From positions 37,149-101,148 of the IMG/VR virus record IMGVR_UViG_3300044641_003548: a stretch of 64,000 bases of DNA; one strand, given 5' to 3'. The position numbers and the translations under genes were made by a program. The notes beneath the pieces are model-generated. The model saw only the letters and a program-made list of their open reading frames with translations, ran no database searches and had not been told where the DNA came from. The DNA is from a virus. Below are positions 14,817-22,954 of this stretch, piece after piece; position 1 is the stretch's first letter; the number at the start of each line of letters is the position of its first letter.

Positions 14817-14987
14817 TTAGTGTCCTTTAGTTTGTTGTGAAAGATTGTTCAATTCGTTATATACACGCATGATTGTGTTATAGCAGACCTCGTCAAAGCC
14901 GTCGCCGTATTCAACGTCAAGTAGCACTCCTTGCAATTCGGATTGTAAACATTGTAATTGTTCGGAAACAGTAGTATAGTTTCTCAT
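14817..14987 (-). CDS. Small hypothetical protein (56 aa)
   Basis: Frame MRNYTTVSEQLQCLQSELQG and onward, 56 residues, mostly helical and acidic. It lies two bases upstream of the ParB-like start and so heads that operon. A weak AGGAATACA precedes the ATG. Unknown function. Confidence 0.5.
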   Translation of the reverse strand: MRNYTTVSEQLQCLQSELQGVLLDVEYGDGFDEVCYNTIMRVYNELNNLSQQTKGH

Positions 14988-15002
14988 TGTTGTATTCCTT
15001 TG

Positions 15003-15611
15003 TTAAACAGCAAATTGTTTGCTGATGTCACGTGCCTTACTAACATACTTCGGCACTTGATCCCTAGCAGATACTTTAGTGTAACCCATTTCAACGTATT
15101 GTGCATACAGTTGACGCTTCAGTTCTTCACCTTCGTCTTTGGACAAACCAAACTTAACGATGTGATAGGTACCTGCGTCCTCATCACACGGCCACTTCAC
15201 AGTCATAGTAGACCAATCAATGCCTTTCATGTACCTTGGATCATTGGAATCTCGGCTACAGATATGTACCATCATTGTGAGTGGGCACAAAAATACCTTA
15301 AGGATGTGATTGTTGGGCTCATCAAGCACTCTAGCACGTAGAGGTTTGGGGTTACTACAATCATAACCTGCAAGATAGTAGTTGTCCAACAATGTATGTT
15401 TCAAACGATTGGCCCGTTGACCATCTAATCCTTTGAACACGATAGGCACCTCTTTGTAAGTGCCGTTGGGGTGAGTCCAGCGTAAGAATTCACCACTGGG
15501 TTTAGTAACGATTGATGCACCATTTGGTAGTGCCAACTCATCTACTACAGTTGCGGTTGCGGTCTGCTTAGAATGATTCACAGCCGTTGCAATCAAAAAA
15601 CTATCTGTCAT
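15003..15611 (-). CDS. Hypothetical protein (202 aa)
   Basis: A 202-residue protein, beta-rich, with SFLIATAVNHSKQTATATVV at the start. I take the start at 15611 because AGGAAA lies just upstream, while the longer frame to 15650 begins in a low-complexity leader. No family recognised. Two promoters precede it (15721-15749 and 15810-15838), which suggests strong early expression. Confidence 0.6.
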   Translation of the reverse strand: MTDSFLIATAVNHSKQTATATVVDELALPNGASIVTKPSGEFLRWTHPNGTYKEVPIVFKGLDGQRANRLKHTLLDNYYLAGYDCSNPKPLRARVLDEPNNHILKVFLCPLTMMVHICSRDSNDPRYMKGIDWSTMTVKWPCDEDAGTYHIVKFGLSKDEGEELKRQLYAQYVEMGYTKVSARDQVPKYVSKARDISKQFAV

Positions 15612-15720
15612 ATATTTCCTTTGGTTCATATAAAAAAAATTAACTAACAAAAAAAACAGTTTTACCTGTTATCCCTGAGTAGAATTCAACTTAGTTGTCC
15701 TCATCTCAGTAGATGTATGT

Positions 15721-15749
15721 ACTATAACACATGATTGAATTATTGTACA
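15721..15749 (-). promoter_or_regulatory. Second sigma70-like promoter upstream of 15611
   Basis: TGTACA, 17 bases, TATAGT on the minus strand. Both boxes have one or two mismatches. It lies between the consensus promoter at 15810 and the gene. Confidence 0.4.
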
Positions 15750-15809
15750 GTATTCAGTTTCCCGAATTTTTTTCTCTTTTTAGACCGTTATCTAACTGTC
15801 TAAGATTCT

Positions 15810-15838
15810 ATTATATAGCCAATTGGATTTATTGTCAA
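15810..15838 (-). promoter_or_regulatory. Consensus sigma70 promoter, distant repeat copy
   Basis: TTGACA, 17 bases, TATAAT on the minus strand. The leader AGAATCTTAGACAGTTA is identical to the copy at 4810, eleven kilobases away; the spacer is partly changed. It drives the 202-residue gene, with a leader of about 190 bases. Confidence 0.85.
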
Positions 15839-15870
15839 ATTTTGGATTGTTGTATTTTTACAACACTATT

Positions 15871-16302
15871 TCAACTTACCTCTGTTCTACCATCACCAAG
15901 GTCCTTAGCACGAACCACACGCATGTCCGTAGCCATTGCCCGATTCTCCGGATCGGCCTGCTGTTGCTCATAGAGTTCTAGTGCTACATTACGACATACT
16001 GTTTGAAACCAACGATCTACAATAATTGTATCAGTATCATCTTCACGTATTTTATATCCTGCACGAATCAAGTTTAACACAAACTTATCATTAAAGTCAA
16101 GTTCGAATGCGCCCGTATTAATATCATATGGATCAAGTTCCATCTTAAGAATATTAACATAAGGCAATCCTTCTTTGGTTGCCTTTTCTTTATCAGATAG
16201 AACGCTATCTTCTTTTTTCTTCTTAGGCTGACGAGGTTTCTTTGCCTGTACAGGCTTTACAGGTTCTGGCTTTTTGAATAAGTTCTTTATTTTGTCAAAC
16301 AT
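15871..16302 (-). CDS. Conserved T4-like phage protein (143 aa)
   Basis: A 143-residue protein. The first 40 residues are lysine and proline rich and probably disordered (KPRQPKKKKEDS). The rest holds VNILKMELDPYDINTGAFEL, FNDKFVLNLIRAGYK and IIVDRWFQTVCRNVALELYE. I recall this second part from cyanophage and other T4-like genomes, with no role assigned. Overlaps the UvdE gene by 16 bases. Confidence 0.65.
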   Translation of the reverse strand: MFDKIKNLFKKPEPVKPVQAKKPRQPKKKKEDSVLSDKEKATKEGLPYVNILKMELDPYDINTGAFELDFNDKFVLNLIRAGYKIREDDTDTIIVDRWFQTVCRNVALELYEQQQADPENRAMATDMRVVRAKDLGDGRTEVS

Positions 16303-17315
16303 TTATATCTCTCTAATAATTTAAAGCTGGCAAGATTCTTTGCCTTCGATTCGCACATCATATCAAAATTATCAATGAATGTCAATGCCCAATCGTTCAC
16401 CGCTTCGTTCCAATAGTAATCACTATGTGCCCGAAGTTTTTGCTTACTGTATCCCGATTCAATCAACGCACCATGATTGGGTAACTGTGATCCGGAATGG
16501 CCGACAAGTACGTCCTCACGGCTGACGGAGTAATGTAAAGTAGGCCTAATACCGCGCCAACTATCAATAACTTTTTTAACCCTGTCATCATTGGGGGAAA
16601 TATATTCTCCTTCACGAATCCAGTGATGGTGAATGTCCATGACCGTAGGTACGAGGTCAGATAATGATAAGCAGTCTGTAAGTCCATGTGTGTATTCCTC
16701 ATTCTCTAATGTAAGTGTGTTTCGTGCCTCGGGGCTAAGTCTATTATAAACATCTCTGATGCCCTGAGGACCTTTGCGACCAGAGATGTGAACATTGATT
16801 TTCATATCTTGAAACTTCTGACCATAGCCCATCCAACGAGCCATGTCACAATGATATTCAAATTCATCTATACTCTTATTTACTACTTCTTCACGGTCAC
16901 TTGCTAAAACTACAAATTGATCGGGGTGAAAACTTAGACGAACATCATTAGCCCTAGCAGTTTCACCGATCGGTGCGAACCATCGTTGTAAACTGTTTTG
17001 TACATCAGTTGATTGCCAAAAGTCTTTGTACTCATCCATAGTGTAGAAACTGAGCATATCGCTAGTAAGACGCAACATACGCAATTGTGGATCAAGTGTT
17101 GCAACTTTCTTAACAAGTGCATGTGTATTTAGAATATTGCGTTTAGCAACATCCATAATCTTTTCTTCTACGACACTACGACTATTACGCTTTGCCCAAG
17201 CATGAGTTGTACCACCTGTGTTAAGACCTTCGGCTGAAACAATCTCACCCTTCTTGTTAATTTCTGCCCATTTGCAAGCAAAACCGATACGTTTGACTGA
17301 CTGATTTGTGTACAT
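16287..17315 (-). CDS. uvdE: UV damage endonuclease UvdE
   Basis: A 342-residue TIM-barrel nuclease that nicks DNA 5' to UV photoproducts, starting an alternative excision repair. Metal-binding signatures are visible in order: RLSFHPDQFVVL, LTLENEEYTHG, VMDIHHHWI and LRAHSDYYWN. The N-terminus RIGFACKWAEINKKG matches the family start. Length is normal for bacterial UvdE. It has its own sigma70-like promoter (17346-17374). It likely protects or repairs phage DNA in sunlit water. Confidence 0.92.
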   Translation of the reverse strand: MYTNQSVKRIGFACKWAEINKKGEIVSAEGLNTGGTTHAWAKRNSRSVVEEKIMDVAKRNILNTHALVKKVATLDPQLRMLRLTSDMLSFYTMDEYKDFWQSTDVQNSLQRWFAPIGETARANDVRLSFHPDQFVVLASDREEVVNKSIDEFEYHCDMARWMGYGQKFQDMKINVHISGRKGPQGIRDVYNRLSPEARNTLTLENEEYTHGLTDCLSLSDLVPTVMDIHHHWIREGEYISPNDDRVKKVIDSWRGIRPTLHYSVSREDVLVGHSGSQLPNHGALIESGYSKQKLRAHSDYYWNEAVNDWALTFIDNFDMMCESKAKNLASFKLLERYKCLTK

Positions 17316-17329
17316 AGATAGACCAAAAT

Positions 17330-17337
17330 GATAAATA
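17330..17337 (+). promoter_or_regulatory. Late-promoter-like octamer of the cargo operon
   Basis: GATAAATA on the plus strand, one mismatch from the T4 late consensus, 55 bases before the first cargo gene. The same GATAAATA variant precedes candidate virion genes at 46582, 53553 and 62214 on the other strand. Confidence 0.5.
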
Positions 17338-17345
17338 ATAGATAT

Positions 17346-17374
17346 AGTGTAGCATACCTACGCAATAAAGTCAA
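17346..17374 (-). promoter_or_regulatory. Sigma70-like promoter of uvdE
   Basis: TTGACT, 17 bases, TACACT on the minus strand, 31 bases before the uvdE start. Good spacing, one mismatch in the -35 and two in the -10 box. It overlaps the leader of the divergent cargo operon. Confidence 0.6.
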
Positions 17375-17392
17375 CTATTTACGGGAACTAAC

Positions 17393-18823
17393 ATGAGAGC
17401 AAACGAATTTTTAATTGAAAATGTGTTAAATGAGGGTGTAGAATTGCCATATAAAGGCTATGTTATTAAAGCATTTACGCTTAAAAATTCCAACACTGCT
17501 AAAGCCTGGGTGGGTGATAGAAATGGTAACCAAGTTACTAATATAACAAAACTTTTTCCTGAGGTTGAAGTTGGATCTGAAGAAGAAGCAGTAGAAATTC
17601 AAAAACAAAAAATAGATGACTACACGAACACTAGTTCAGTAGTAACAAAATATTTTAAAACATATCCAAATAAAAATTTACAGAGCATTCTGCATTTACC
17701 TGATTATATTTATGCGGGTGTGGATTCAGGAGGCATTGTGTATATTAGTACAAAACCTCAACCCGGATGGTTAAAAAAAAGCGTAACATATGCAGATGGT
17801 AGTGGCACTGGTACACCTATTCATATAGACGATTTAAAAAAAGCTGGGCTTGAACCGGGTACTAGATATGAGGTGATAAGTAAAGAGGTTATGGATCCCG
17901 ATACAGTAGCACTAAAAGTAAAAGAATATAATAGAATAACACATAGCGGTGACAAAGATGATAATAGAGTACCATTAATAGTAATTCAAATGGCCGGCAG
18001 AAATAAAGGTGTGGGGGAAGCCGCAAACCCAGCACAACAAGCCGCTATTGCTATCAATATGAAAAAACATCATCAGAAACCTAAAAGTGAAGGCGAGCTA
18101 AATGAATTTGCTCCTAATAAGCCTCCCACAGGCGGTGGTGGCGGACCAAAAGATTATGGTAAACCTACTAGTTCACGTTATATAGGTGGTAACAAGTTTG
18201 TAGTAGGTACTACCAATAACTATGTGTTAACTGCAACAATAGACAAATGGGGATTAGAATGGGATGAAGATGATGAAATCTGGTTCTTAGATAGCCCCGG
18301 TGCCGCACATATTGCTGATGCCAGTGAAGGTGAAATAGAATTACCTCCACCAATGGAACAAAGAAATCAAATTCACGATTTAGTAACTGATTATCTCAAT
18401 GCTAGAAATTCTGCTGATTTACAAAAAGTAGCCGCATATTATGGTCATAGTGATGATGGTGAAATGGCAACAAATGAAGGTGAGAATTGGTCAAAGCACA
18501 ATAACAAACGTGTTGGCGGGATGAGCAAAAAATCTGTGAGTAGTTATCGCCGCAGTCACCCTGGTAGCAAGATTCAAACAGCAGTAACTACTAAACCTAG
18601 CAAACTTAAAAAGGGTAGTAAAGCCGCTAAACGCCGTAAGTCATTCTGTGCTAGAATGAAAGGTATGAAGAAAAGTAGAACAAGTGCCAAGACAGCAAGA
18701 GATCCAAATAGCAATATTAATAAGAGTTTACGTAGATGGAATTGTGAATCCATTGAGCAGATGGAAGAATTACTAATGCTTGCCGAACAAATGGTAGCTA
18801 AAGCTAGGAAAGAAATACTATGA
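17393..18823 (+). CDS. Candidate head-cargo protein with modular C-terminus
   Basis: A 476-residue protein starting MRANEFLIE-NVLNEG, a capsid-targeting-like leader with an L-I-E cleavage signature. Residues 15-200 form an unknown alpha/beta region; then a Gly-rich linker (PPTGGGGGPKDYG). The last 110 residues are very basic: VGGMSKKSVSSYRRSHPGSK, then SFCARMKGMKK and DPNSNINKSLRRWNCE. This cysteine-containing basic module recurs in phage and giant-virus proteins and may bind DNA. First gene of a seven-gene operon with no gaps. Confidence 0.7.
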   Translation: MRANEFLIENVLNEGVELPYKGYVIKAFTLKNSNTAKAWVGDRNGNQVTNITKLFPEVEVGSEEEAVEIQKQKIDDYTNTSSVVTKYFKTYPNKNLQSILHLPDYIYAGVDSGGIVYISTKPQPGWLKKSVTYADGSGTGTPIHIDDLKKAGLEPGTRYEVISKEVMDPDTVALKVKEYNRITHSGDKDDNRVPLIVIQMAGRNKGVGEAANPAQQAAIAINMKKHHQKPKSEGELNEFAPNKPPTGGGGGPKDYGKPTSSRYIGGNKFVVGTTNNYVLTATIDKWGLEWDEDDEIWFLDSPGAAHIADASEGEIELPPPMEQRNQIHDLVTDYLNARNSADLQKVAAYYGHSDDGEMATNEGENWSKHNNKRVGGMSKKSVSSYRRSHPGSKIQTAVTTKPSKLKKGSKAAKRRKSFCARMKGMKKSRTSAKTARDPNSNINKSLRRWNCESIEQMEELLMLAEQMVAKARKEIL

Positions 18824-20298
18824 ATTTTAAAGAACTATTTGAAGGCGCAGAGCCAAAAATGCCCGGAGCACCGAGTGGCATACAAATTATGACACCTCAG
18901 CAATTCGTTGCTAAAGCTGGTGATATGCCCGGTGAAAAAGAAGTTGACGAGGGAGTTCGTGATTTAGGTTATGATGCACAATCTCTTATAATGAAGTTGC
19001 GCCGTGATGTTGAAGAAAGAAGACTACAACCAACTAGAGAAGCAGTATTGGCAGCGGCAAGAGAATTAGCCGGTGACATGGATTTTGCTCCCGAACTACT
19101 AGTTCAACAAGTGTTGGGCAAAAGCGTAGCAGAAGGTTTAGACAGAATTCGCAAACTATCTGGATTAGATGAAGCAACTAAACTACCAGCAAGTAGCCGT
19201 GAGTTTGGTGGTGACGAGTTCCAAGACTACATGAAACGTATCATTGGTACTCCTGATGTTGATAAACAAGGTAATGTTAAGACTGACAAGAAGGGCAATG
19301 AAAAGTATGTGTCTGGTAAAACAAAGACAGACAGATATAAAATGCCTTACATACATCGTAGTAGTGTGATTGAATATTTAGGTCCTGATGGTCAAACATA
19401 TAATGAAGATAAAATCAAACAAGCATTGGCACAAAGACCAAAAGCATTATTAAAGCAAAACGAAAAGATGAAGCATAGTAACGGTGAATTAGAACAGTTC
19501 TTTAACGTTGGCTTTGCGGCATTGACTGGTATCGCATTGGATGAAGATACAAACAAACTAATCATTGTTAATACATGCCCAGGAGCTGGTTCATGTAAAA
19601 TAGATTGTTTTGCCATGAAGGGTGGTAAAGTTCAGTTCAAAGCCGCTTGGCAGAGTGATGGTCGTATACTAACATATCTATTGAATGACCCAGATGGTTT
19701 CTTCAGTCAACTAAGCAGTGAAATTGCCAAAGAAGAAAAATTAGGTCAGAAGGGTGGTTATACAGTAACCATTCGTTGGCATGATGCTGGTGACTTCTTT
19801 AGCCCAGAATACTTAGATTTAGCATTGAAGATGGCTGCAAAGCATCCTGATACTAAGTTCTATGCGTATACAAAGATGGCTGGTGCCGCGCTAGGTCAGA
19901 AACCACCTAACTTCATTATCAACTGGAGTGAAGGTGCTAATACAGGACAAGAGAAGCAAGTCAAAGCCAAAGATGCTAACTTAGATACAACTAAGAATAG
20001 TCGCATTGTTCCAGATGATTTGTTCCAAGATTTGTTAGTTAAGGACGAAAAGAAAAACTTAGTTAAGGGGTCAGAAGGCCAATGGCAAGTACAACCTAAC
20101 AAGTTACCTGAACTAAAGAATCGTCTTGCTAAAGAGTATGGACTAAGTGCTAACAGTATTCTAAACTATGATGAGTACATGGCTAAACGCAAATCTATCC
20201 CTGCAGGTATGAAGTACAATGTTATTGTTGCTCCTGGTGAAGGTGATATCAGTGCTAATGATCCTAACATCATATCTACATTACTATTGAAACACTAA
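18820..20298 (+). CDS. GP88-domain protein with cargo leader
   Basis: A 492-residue protein. It starts MNFKELFE-GAEP, ending in an L-F-E signature. Residues 30-135 form a helical region with further LxE sites (KSVAEGLDR, SGLDEATK). The C-terminal two thirds carry NTCPGAGSCKIDCFAMKGGK, then IRWHDAGDFFSPEYLDLALK and KFYAYTKMAG. That pattern matches the gene-product-88 domain of mycobacteriophages. The cysteines could bind metal. Its catalytic role is not established. ATGA overlap with the preceding gene. Confidence 0.7.
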   Translation: MNFKELFEGAEPKMPGAPSGIQIMTPQQFVAKAGDMPGEKEVDEGVRDLGYDAQSLIMKLRRDVEERRLQPTREAVLAAARELAGDMDFAPELLVQQVLGKSVAEGLDRIRKLSGLDEATKLPASSREFGGDEFQDYMKRIIGTPDVDKQGNVKTDKKGNEKYVSGKTKTDRYKMPYIHRSSVIEYLGPDGQTYNEDKIKQALAQRPKALLKQNEKMKHSNGELEQFFNVGFAALTGIALDEDTNKLIIVNTCPGAGSCKIDCFAMKGGKVQFKAAWQSDGRILTYLLNDPDGFFSQLSSEIAKEEKLGQKGGYTVTIRWHDAGDFFSPEYLDLALKMAAKHPDTKFYAYTKMAGAALGQKPPNFIINWSEGANTGQEKQVKAKDANLDTTKNSRIVPDDLFQDLLVKDEKKNLVKGSEGQWQVQPNKLPELKNRLAKEYGLSANSILNYDEYMAKRKSIPAGMKYNVIVAPGEGDISANDPNIISTLLLKH

Positions 20299-20666
20299 TG
20301 CTATCCAAAGAGTTTATTTTTGAAAATACAAATGATCATACTCAATTATGGCATGGAACATCTGAGCCAGCTGATGTTATTCAACAGCAAGGTCTAAGAG
20401 GTGGTAGACACCATGCAGTATTTTTAACAGATAATCCTGACTTAGCATTAGAGTATGCGGTGTCAGACCAAGAAAGAACTGGTAATGATTATGTAACATT
20501 AATCACAGTTGATGTAAATAAATTAGACCATAAAAAACTTGTAGGAGATTTGGATCATACTACAGTTGATAATTGGATTGACAGTTTAAAAGAAACAGAT
20601 CAATGTATGTATTTGGGTGATATATTACCTAATATGATTGTACAAGTTGAGGATTATACAGACTAA
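20298..20666 (+). CDS. ADP-ribosyltransferase-fold protein with cargo leader
   Basis: A 122-residue protein starting MLSKEFIFE-NTND, an I-F-E signature. The body reads LWHGTSEPADVIQQQGLRGG, HAVFLTDNPDLALEYA and ILPNMIVQVED. This is the layout of the ART fold of the Tpt1/PARP (H-Y) group: HGT in the first strand, then a [F/L]LTD strand with A-x-x-YA helix. T4 Alt, an injected ADP-ribosyltransferase, is a functional parallel. Substrate unknown; RNA phosphate transfer is an alternative. TAATG coupling with both neighbours. Confidence 0.65.
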   Translation: MLSKEFIFENTNDHTQLWHGTSEPADVIQQQGLRGGRHHAVFLTDNPDLALEYAVSDQERTGNDYVTLITVDVNKLDHKKLVGDLDHTTVDNWIDSLKETDQCMYLGDILPNMIVQVEDYTD

Positions 20667-21220
20667 TGCGTGACTTAATTACTTTACTTGAGGATAAGAG
20701 TAAACCCCAAGACATAGAAATCATTCCACTAAACTTTACTGAAGGTGAACTTGCACCTGTTCTTAGTAAAGATACAATAGAACTTCACTATGACAAACTA
20801 GCTAAAGGTTATGCTGAACGCTATAACAAGGGTGAGGGTGATAAGGATTTTAACTATGCAGGTGCATTTTTACATAATACATTATTCCCTCAGTTCCGTG
20901 AAGTGAGAAATAAAAATAATCCCAATGGTCCTATGATGGGCTTTATTAACAAACATTTTGGCTCATACGAATCAATGAAGGATCAGTTTGAAACTGAAGC
21001 AATGAAGATTCAAGGTAGTGGTTGGGTATACTTAGCAACTGATGGTAAGATTAAAACTATCAAGAACCATGAAGTACGCAATGACATACTGTTGTTAGTT
21101 GATTGGTGGGAACATGCCTGGATATTAGACTATGGTTCTGACAAAAAGAAATATTTGAAAGAACAGTGGAAGATTATTAACTGGAATGTAATCAATACAC
21201 GTTGGGGTAAGAGTCTATGA
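20666..21220 (+). CDS. sod: Fe/Mn superoxide dismutase with cargo leader
   Basis: A 184-residue iron/manganese superoxide dismutase, converting superoxide to peroxide and oxygen. All four metal ligands are visible: His41 in LHYDKLAKGY, His70 in FLHNTLF, and Asp146 and His150 in VDWWEHAW. The DxWEHAY-type signature is nearly intact. Unlike host enzymes, it has about 20 extra N-terminal residues starting MRDLITLLE-DKSK, ending in an L-L-E signature like the other cargo proteins. Packaging in the capsid is inferred. Confidence 0.9.
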   Translation: MRDLITLLEDKSKPQDIEIIPLNFTEGELAPVLSKDTIELHYDKLAKGYAERYNKGEGDKDFNYAGAFLHNTLFPQFREVRNKNNPNGPMMGFINKHFGSYESMKDQFETEAMKIQGSGWVYLATDGKIKTIKNHEVRNDILLLVDWWEHAWILDYGSDKKKYLKEQWKIINWNVINTRWGKSL

Positions 21221-21399
21221 ACTTAGACGAACTTAAAAGACTTGCTGGTGTAAATGATTATAGAGGAAAACCTACATCTTCTATTCCTATAGACCGTAGT
21301 AAGATTACTGCAAAGCCGGGCACTGATGAATGGTTCAAATCAATGTTCCCCGTTAATGATTTACATATGCCAGCAGGATTTAGAGGACGTAAGAAATGA
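21217..21399 (+). CDS. Small protein of the cargo operon (60 aa)
   Basis: A 60-residue basic protein, MNLDELKRLAGVNDYRGKPT and onward. Starts with an amphipathic helix LDELKRLAGV, a leader type also common among phage head proteins, but without the LxE signature. ATGA overlap on both sides. Unknown function. Confidence 0.6.
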   Translation: MNLDELKRLAGVNDYRGKPTSSIPIDRSKITAKPGTDEWFKSMFPVNDLHMPAGFRGRKK

Positions 21400-21950
21400 G
21401 AGCCACTGAGTTTATCACAGAAGCCAAAGTAAGTGTTAAGGATCAAATCATCAATGCTGTTAAGCGTGATGGTGGCAGACCAGAAGAATACTTTGTTCGC
21501 TTTACTGACATTGACCAGTTAGGCTTTAGTGCTAAACAAAAGTTTGGACGTAGTGTTGACATTGACCATCCAGACTATTATCCAGATTATATTGGTGCAG
21601 GCAAGGGTAATCCTGCATTGTGGTTCTATCCATTAAAAACTTATATAAATGATAATGACTTGTATGCTATGGAAAAGCCTTATGTTTGGTTAGTTAGATT
21701 AAAACCAAATGCATGGTTACAACCAGTTGATAGAAATACAACTGATAAACAAGAAGCACCACAAGGTAAAGAACGTGTGGGAATGATGAAAAATATCAGA
21801 CCTTTCCCGGCTGCAATTTTCTTTAAGCATGGATTCGATGTAGTAGGTAAATTCTATGACTATGGTAGTCAACATAAACGTCATGGAGAAGTTAAAGGTC
21901 CGTCAAAGGGTAAACCAAGTTTCTTTGATAGAGTTAGGGGTTATACATGA
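21396..21950 (+). CDS. Candidate head-cargo protein (184 aa)
   Basis: A 184-residue protein starting MRATEFITE-AKVSV, leader with I-T-E signature closely matching T4 internal proteins (MKTYQEFIAE). The body has EEYFVRFTDIDQLGFSAKQK and ALWFYPLKTYINDND, then YVWLVRLKPNAWLQPV. This alternation of strands and an LGF turn faintly recalls ADP-ribosyltransferase folds, but no catalytic motif is certain. Function unknown. ATGA coupling to both neighbours. Confidence 0.65.
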   Translation: MRATEFITEAKVSVKDQIINAVKRDGGRPEEYFVRFTDIDQLGFSAKQKFGRSVDIDHPDYYPDYIGAGKGNPALWFYPLKTYINDNDLYAMEKPYVWLVRLKPNAWLQPVDRNTTDKQEAPQGKERVGMMKNIRPFPAAIFFKHGFDVVGKFYDYGSQHKRHGEVKGPSKGKPSFFDRVRGYT

Positions 21951-22954
21951 GAGCTAATGAATTTATAATAGAACGCAAAAAATCTAGAAAAAAATCTAAA
22001 AGAATTCGCAGAACAGGAGGATATTATTTTCCTGGTTATGGCTACTACGGAGGTAGTGGAGAATCCGGTGAAGGCGGAGGTGATGGTGGCGGCGGAGAAT
22101 CAAGGTCAAGTGTGGCGGAAGGCTATTCAAACACTACATTTAATGTTGACCGTAGAAAATTAAATGTACCGGCTCTTATACAAAAGGGTGCGATATTAGT
22201 TACTCATCCTCACGGTGAACAAGGTTGGGAAACTGATGATAAAGAAGACTGGGCTTTTAGTTTACTATCATTATATAATGTTCTTCAAGGTGGATGGCCT
22301 AGTGAAGCTAAAAAGTATCTCAAACCTCAAAGCTATAAACGAGCAGAACAACAAATTAACTCTAGTGCGCCAAATCTAGGATCTGACAAATTAGTATATG
22401 ATGGAAAATATAATCAAATACTGTGGAGCATTAAAAAGCTAGGCATACCAGACAATGTAGCATTTCTAGATAAAGGTCAGCAAGGTGTCACAGAAGGCAC
22501 ACTAAGTGTAGACGTACCTAATGAGGATTGGTTACAAAGCAAGATTGACTATGCTAAAAAGCAAGGACGCAATAGTTATGGTGTACCATATATGGGCAGT
22601 ACTACAGCTTCAGTAAGAGGAACACCACCAAGAGTACGTGTAATGCGTTTGGCATCATTGCCGGGTATGCGCCATGAACAAACTAATGTCCGTAAAGCTG
22701 ACTTAAAGTGGTTGATGGATTATATGGAAAAGACTGGTAAATTACCACCCATGTCACACAGTCCCGATCACGAATATCTTCCATACATCATGGTTGCCTA
22801 CAACGGTGAAGCATGGGTCAACGAAGGCAATCATCGTATCATGGCTGCATACAGATTAAACTGGCAAGATATGCCTATTGAAATACGTTACTTTGACGGT
22901 GGTGAAAGAATCAAAGACGGGCCAATGTATCCGGGAAAGATTGGTTTAAGTTAA
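21947..22954 (+). CDS. Candidate head-cargo protein with ParB-like C-terminus
   Basis: A 335-residue protein starting MRANEFIIE-RKKSRKKS, leader with I-I-E signature. A glycine-rich stretch (about residues 25-55) precedes SSVAEGYSN; a second V-T-E-G junction occurs near residue 180. The last 100 residues contain EYLPYIMVAYNGEAWVNEG and NHRIMAAYRLNWQDMP, resembling the GxHR nucleotide-binding block of ParB/Srx-fold proteins. Last gene of the operon; its TAA shares TTAA with the opposing epimerase stop. Confidence 0.65.
   Translation: MRANEFIIERKKSRKKSKRIRRTGGYYFPGYGYYGGSGESGEGGGDGGGGESRSSVAEGYSNTTFNVDRRKLNVPALIQKGAILVTHPHGEQGWETDDKEDWAFSLLSLYNVLQGGWPSEAKKYLKPQSYKRAEQQINSSAPNLGSDKLVYDGKYNQILWSIKKLGIPDNVAFLDKGQQGVTEGTLSVDVPNEDWLQSKIDYAKKQGRNSYGVPYMGSTTASVRGTPPRVRVMRLASLPGMRHEQTNVRKADLKWLMDYMEKTGKLPPMSHSPDHEYLPYIMVAYNGEAWVNEGNHRIMAAYRLNWQDMPIEIRYFDGGERIKDGPMYPGKIGLS

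Noticed and set aside
15640-15675. Hairpin AACAG/CTGTT followed by a T run in the leader of the gene at 15611
   Set aside because: Only a five-base AT-rich stem. The T run looks like general AT richness. Not strong enough to call an attenuator.
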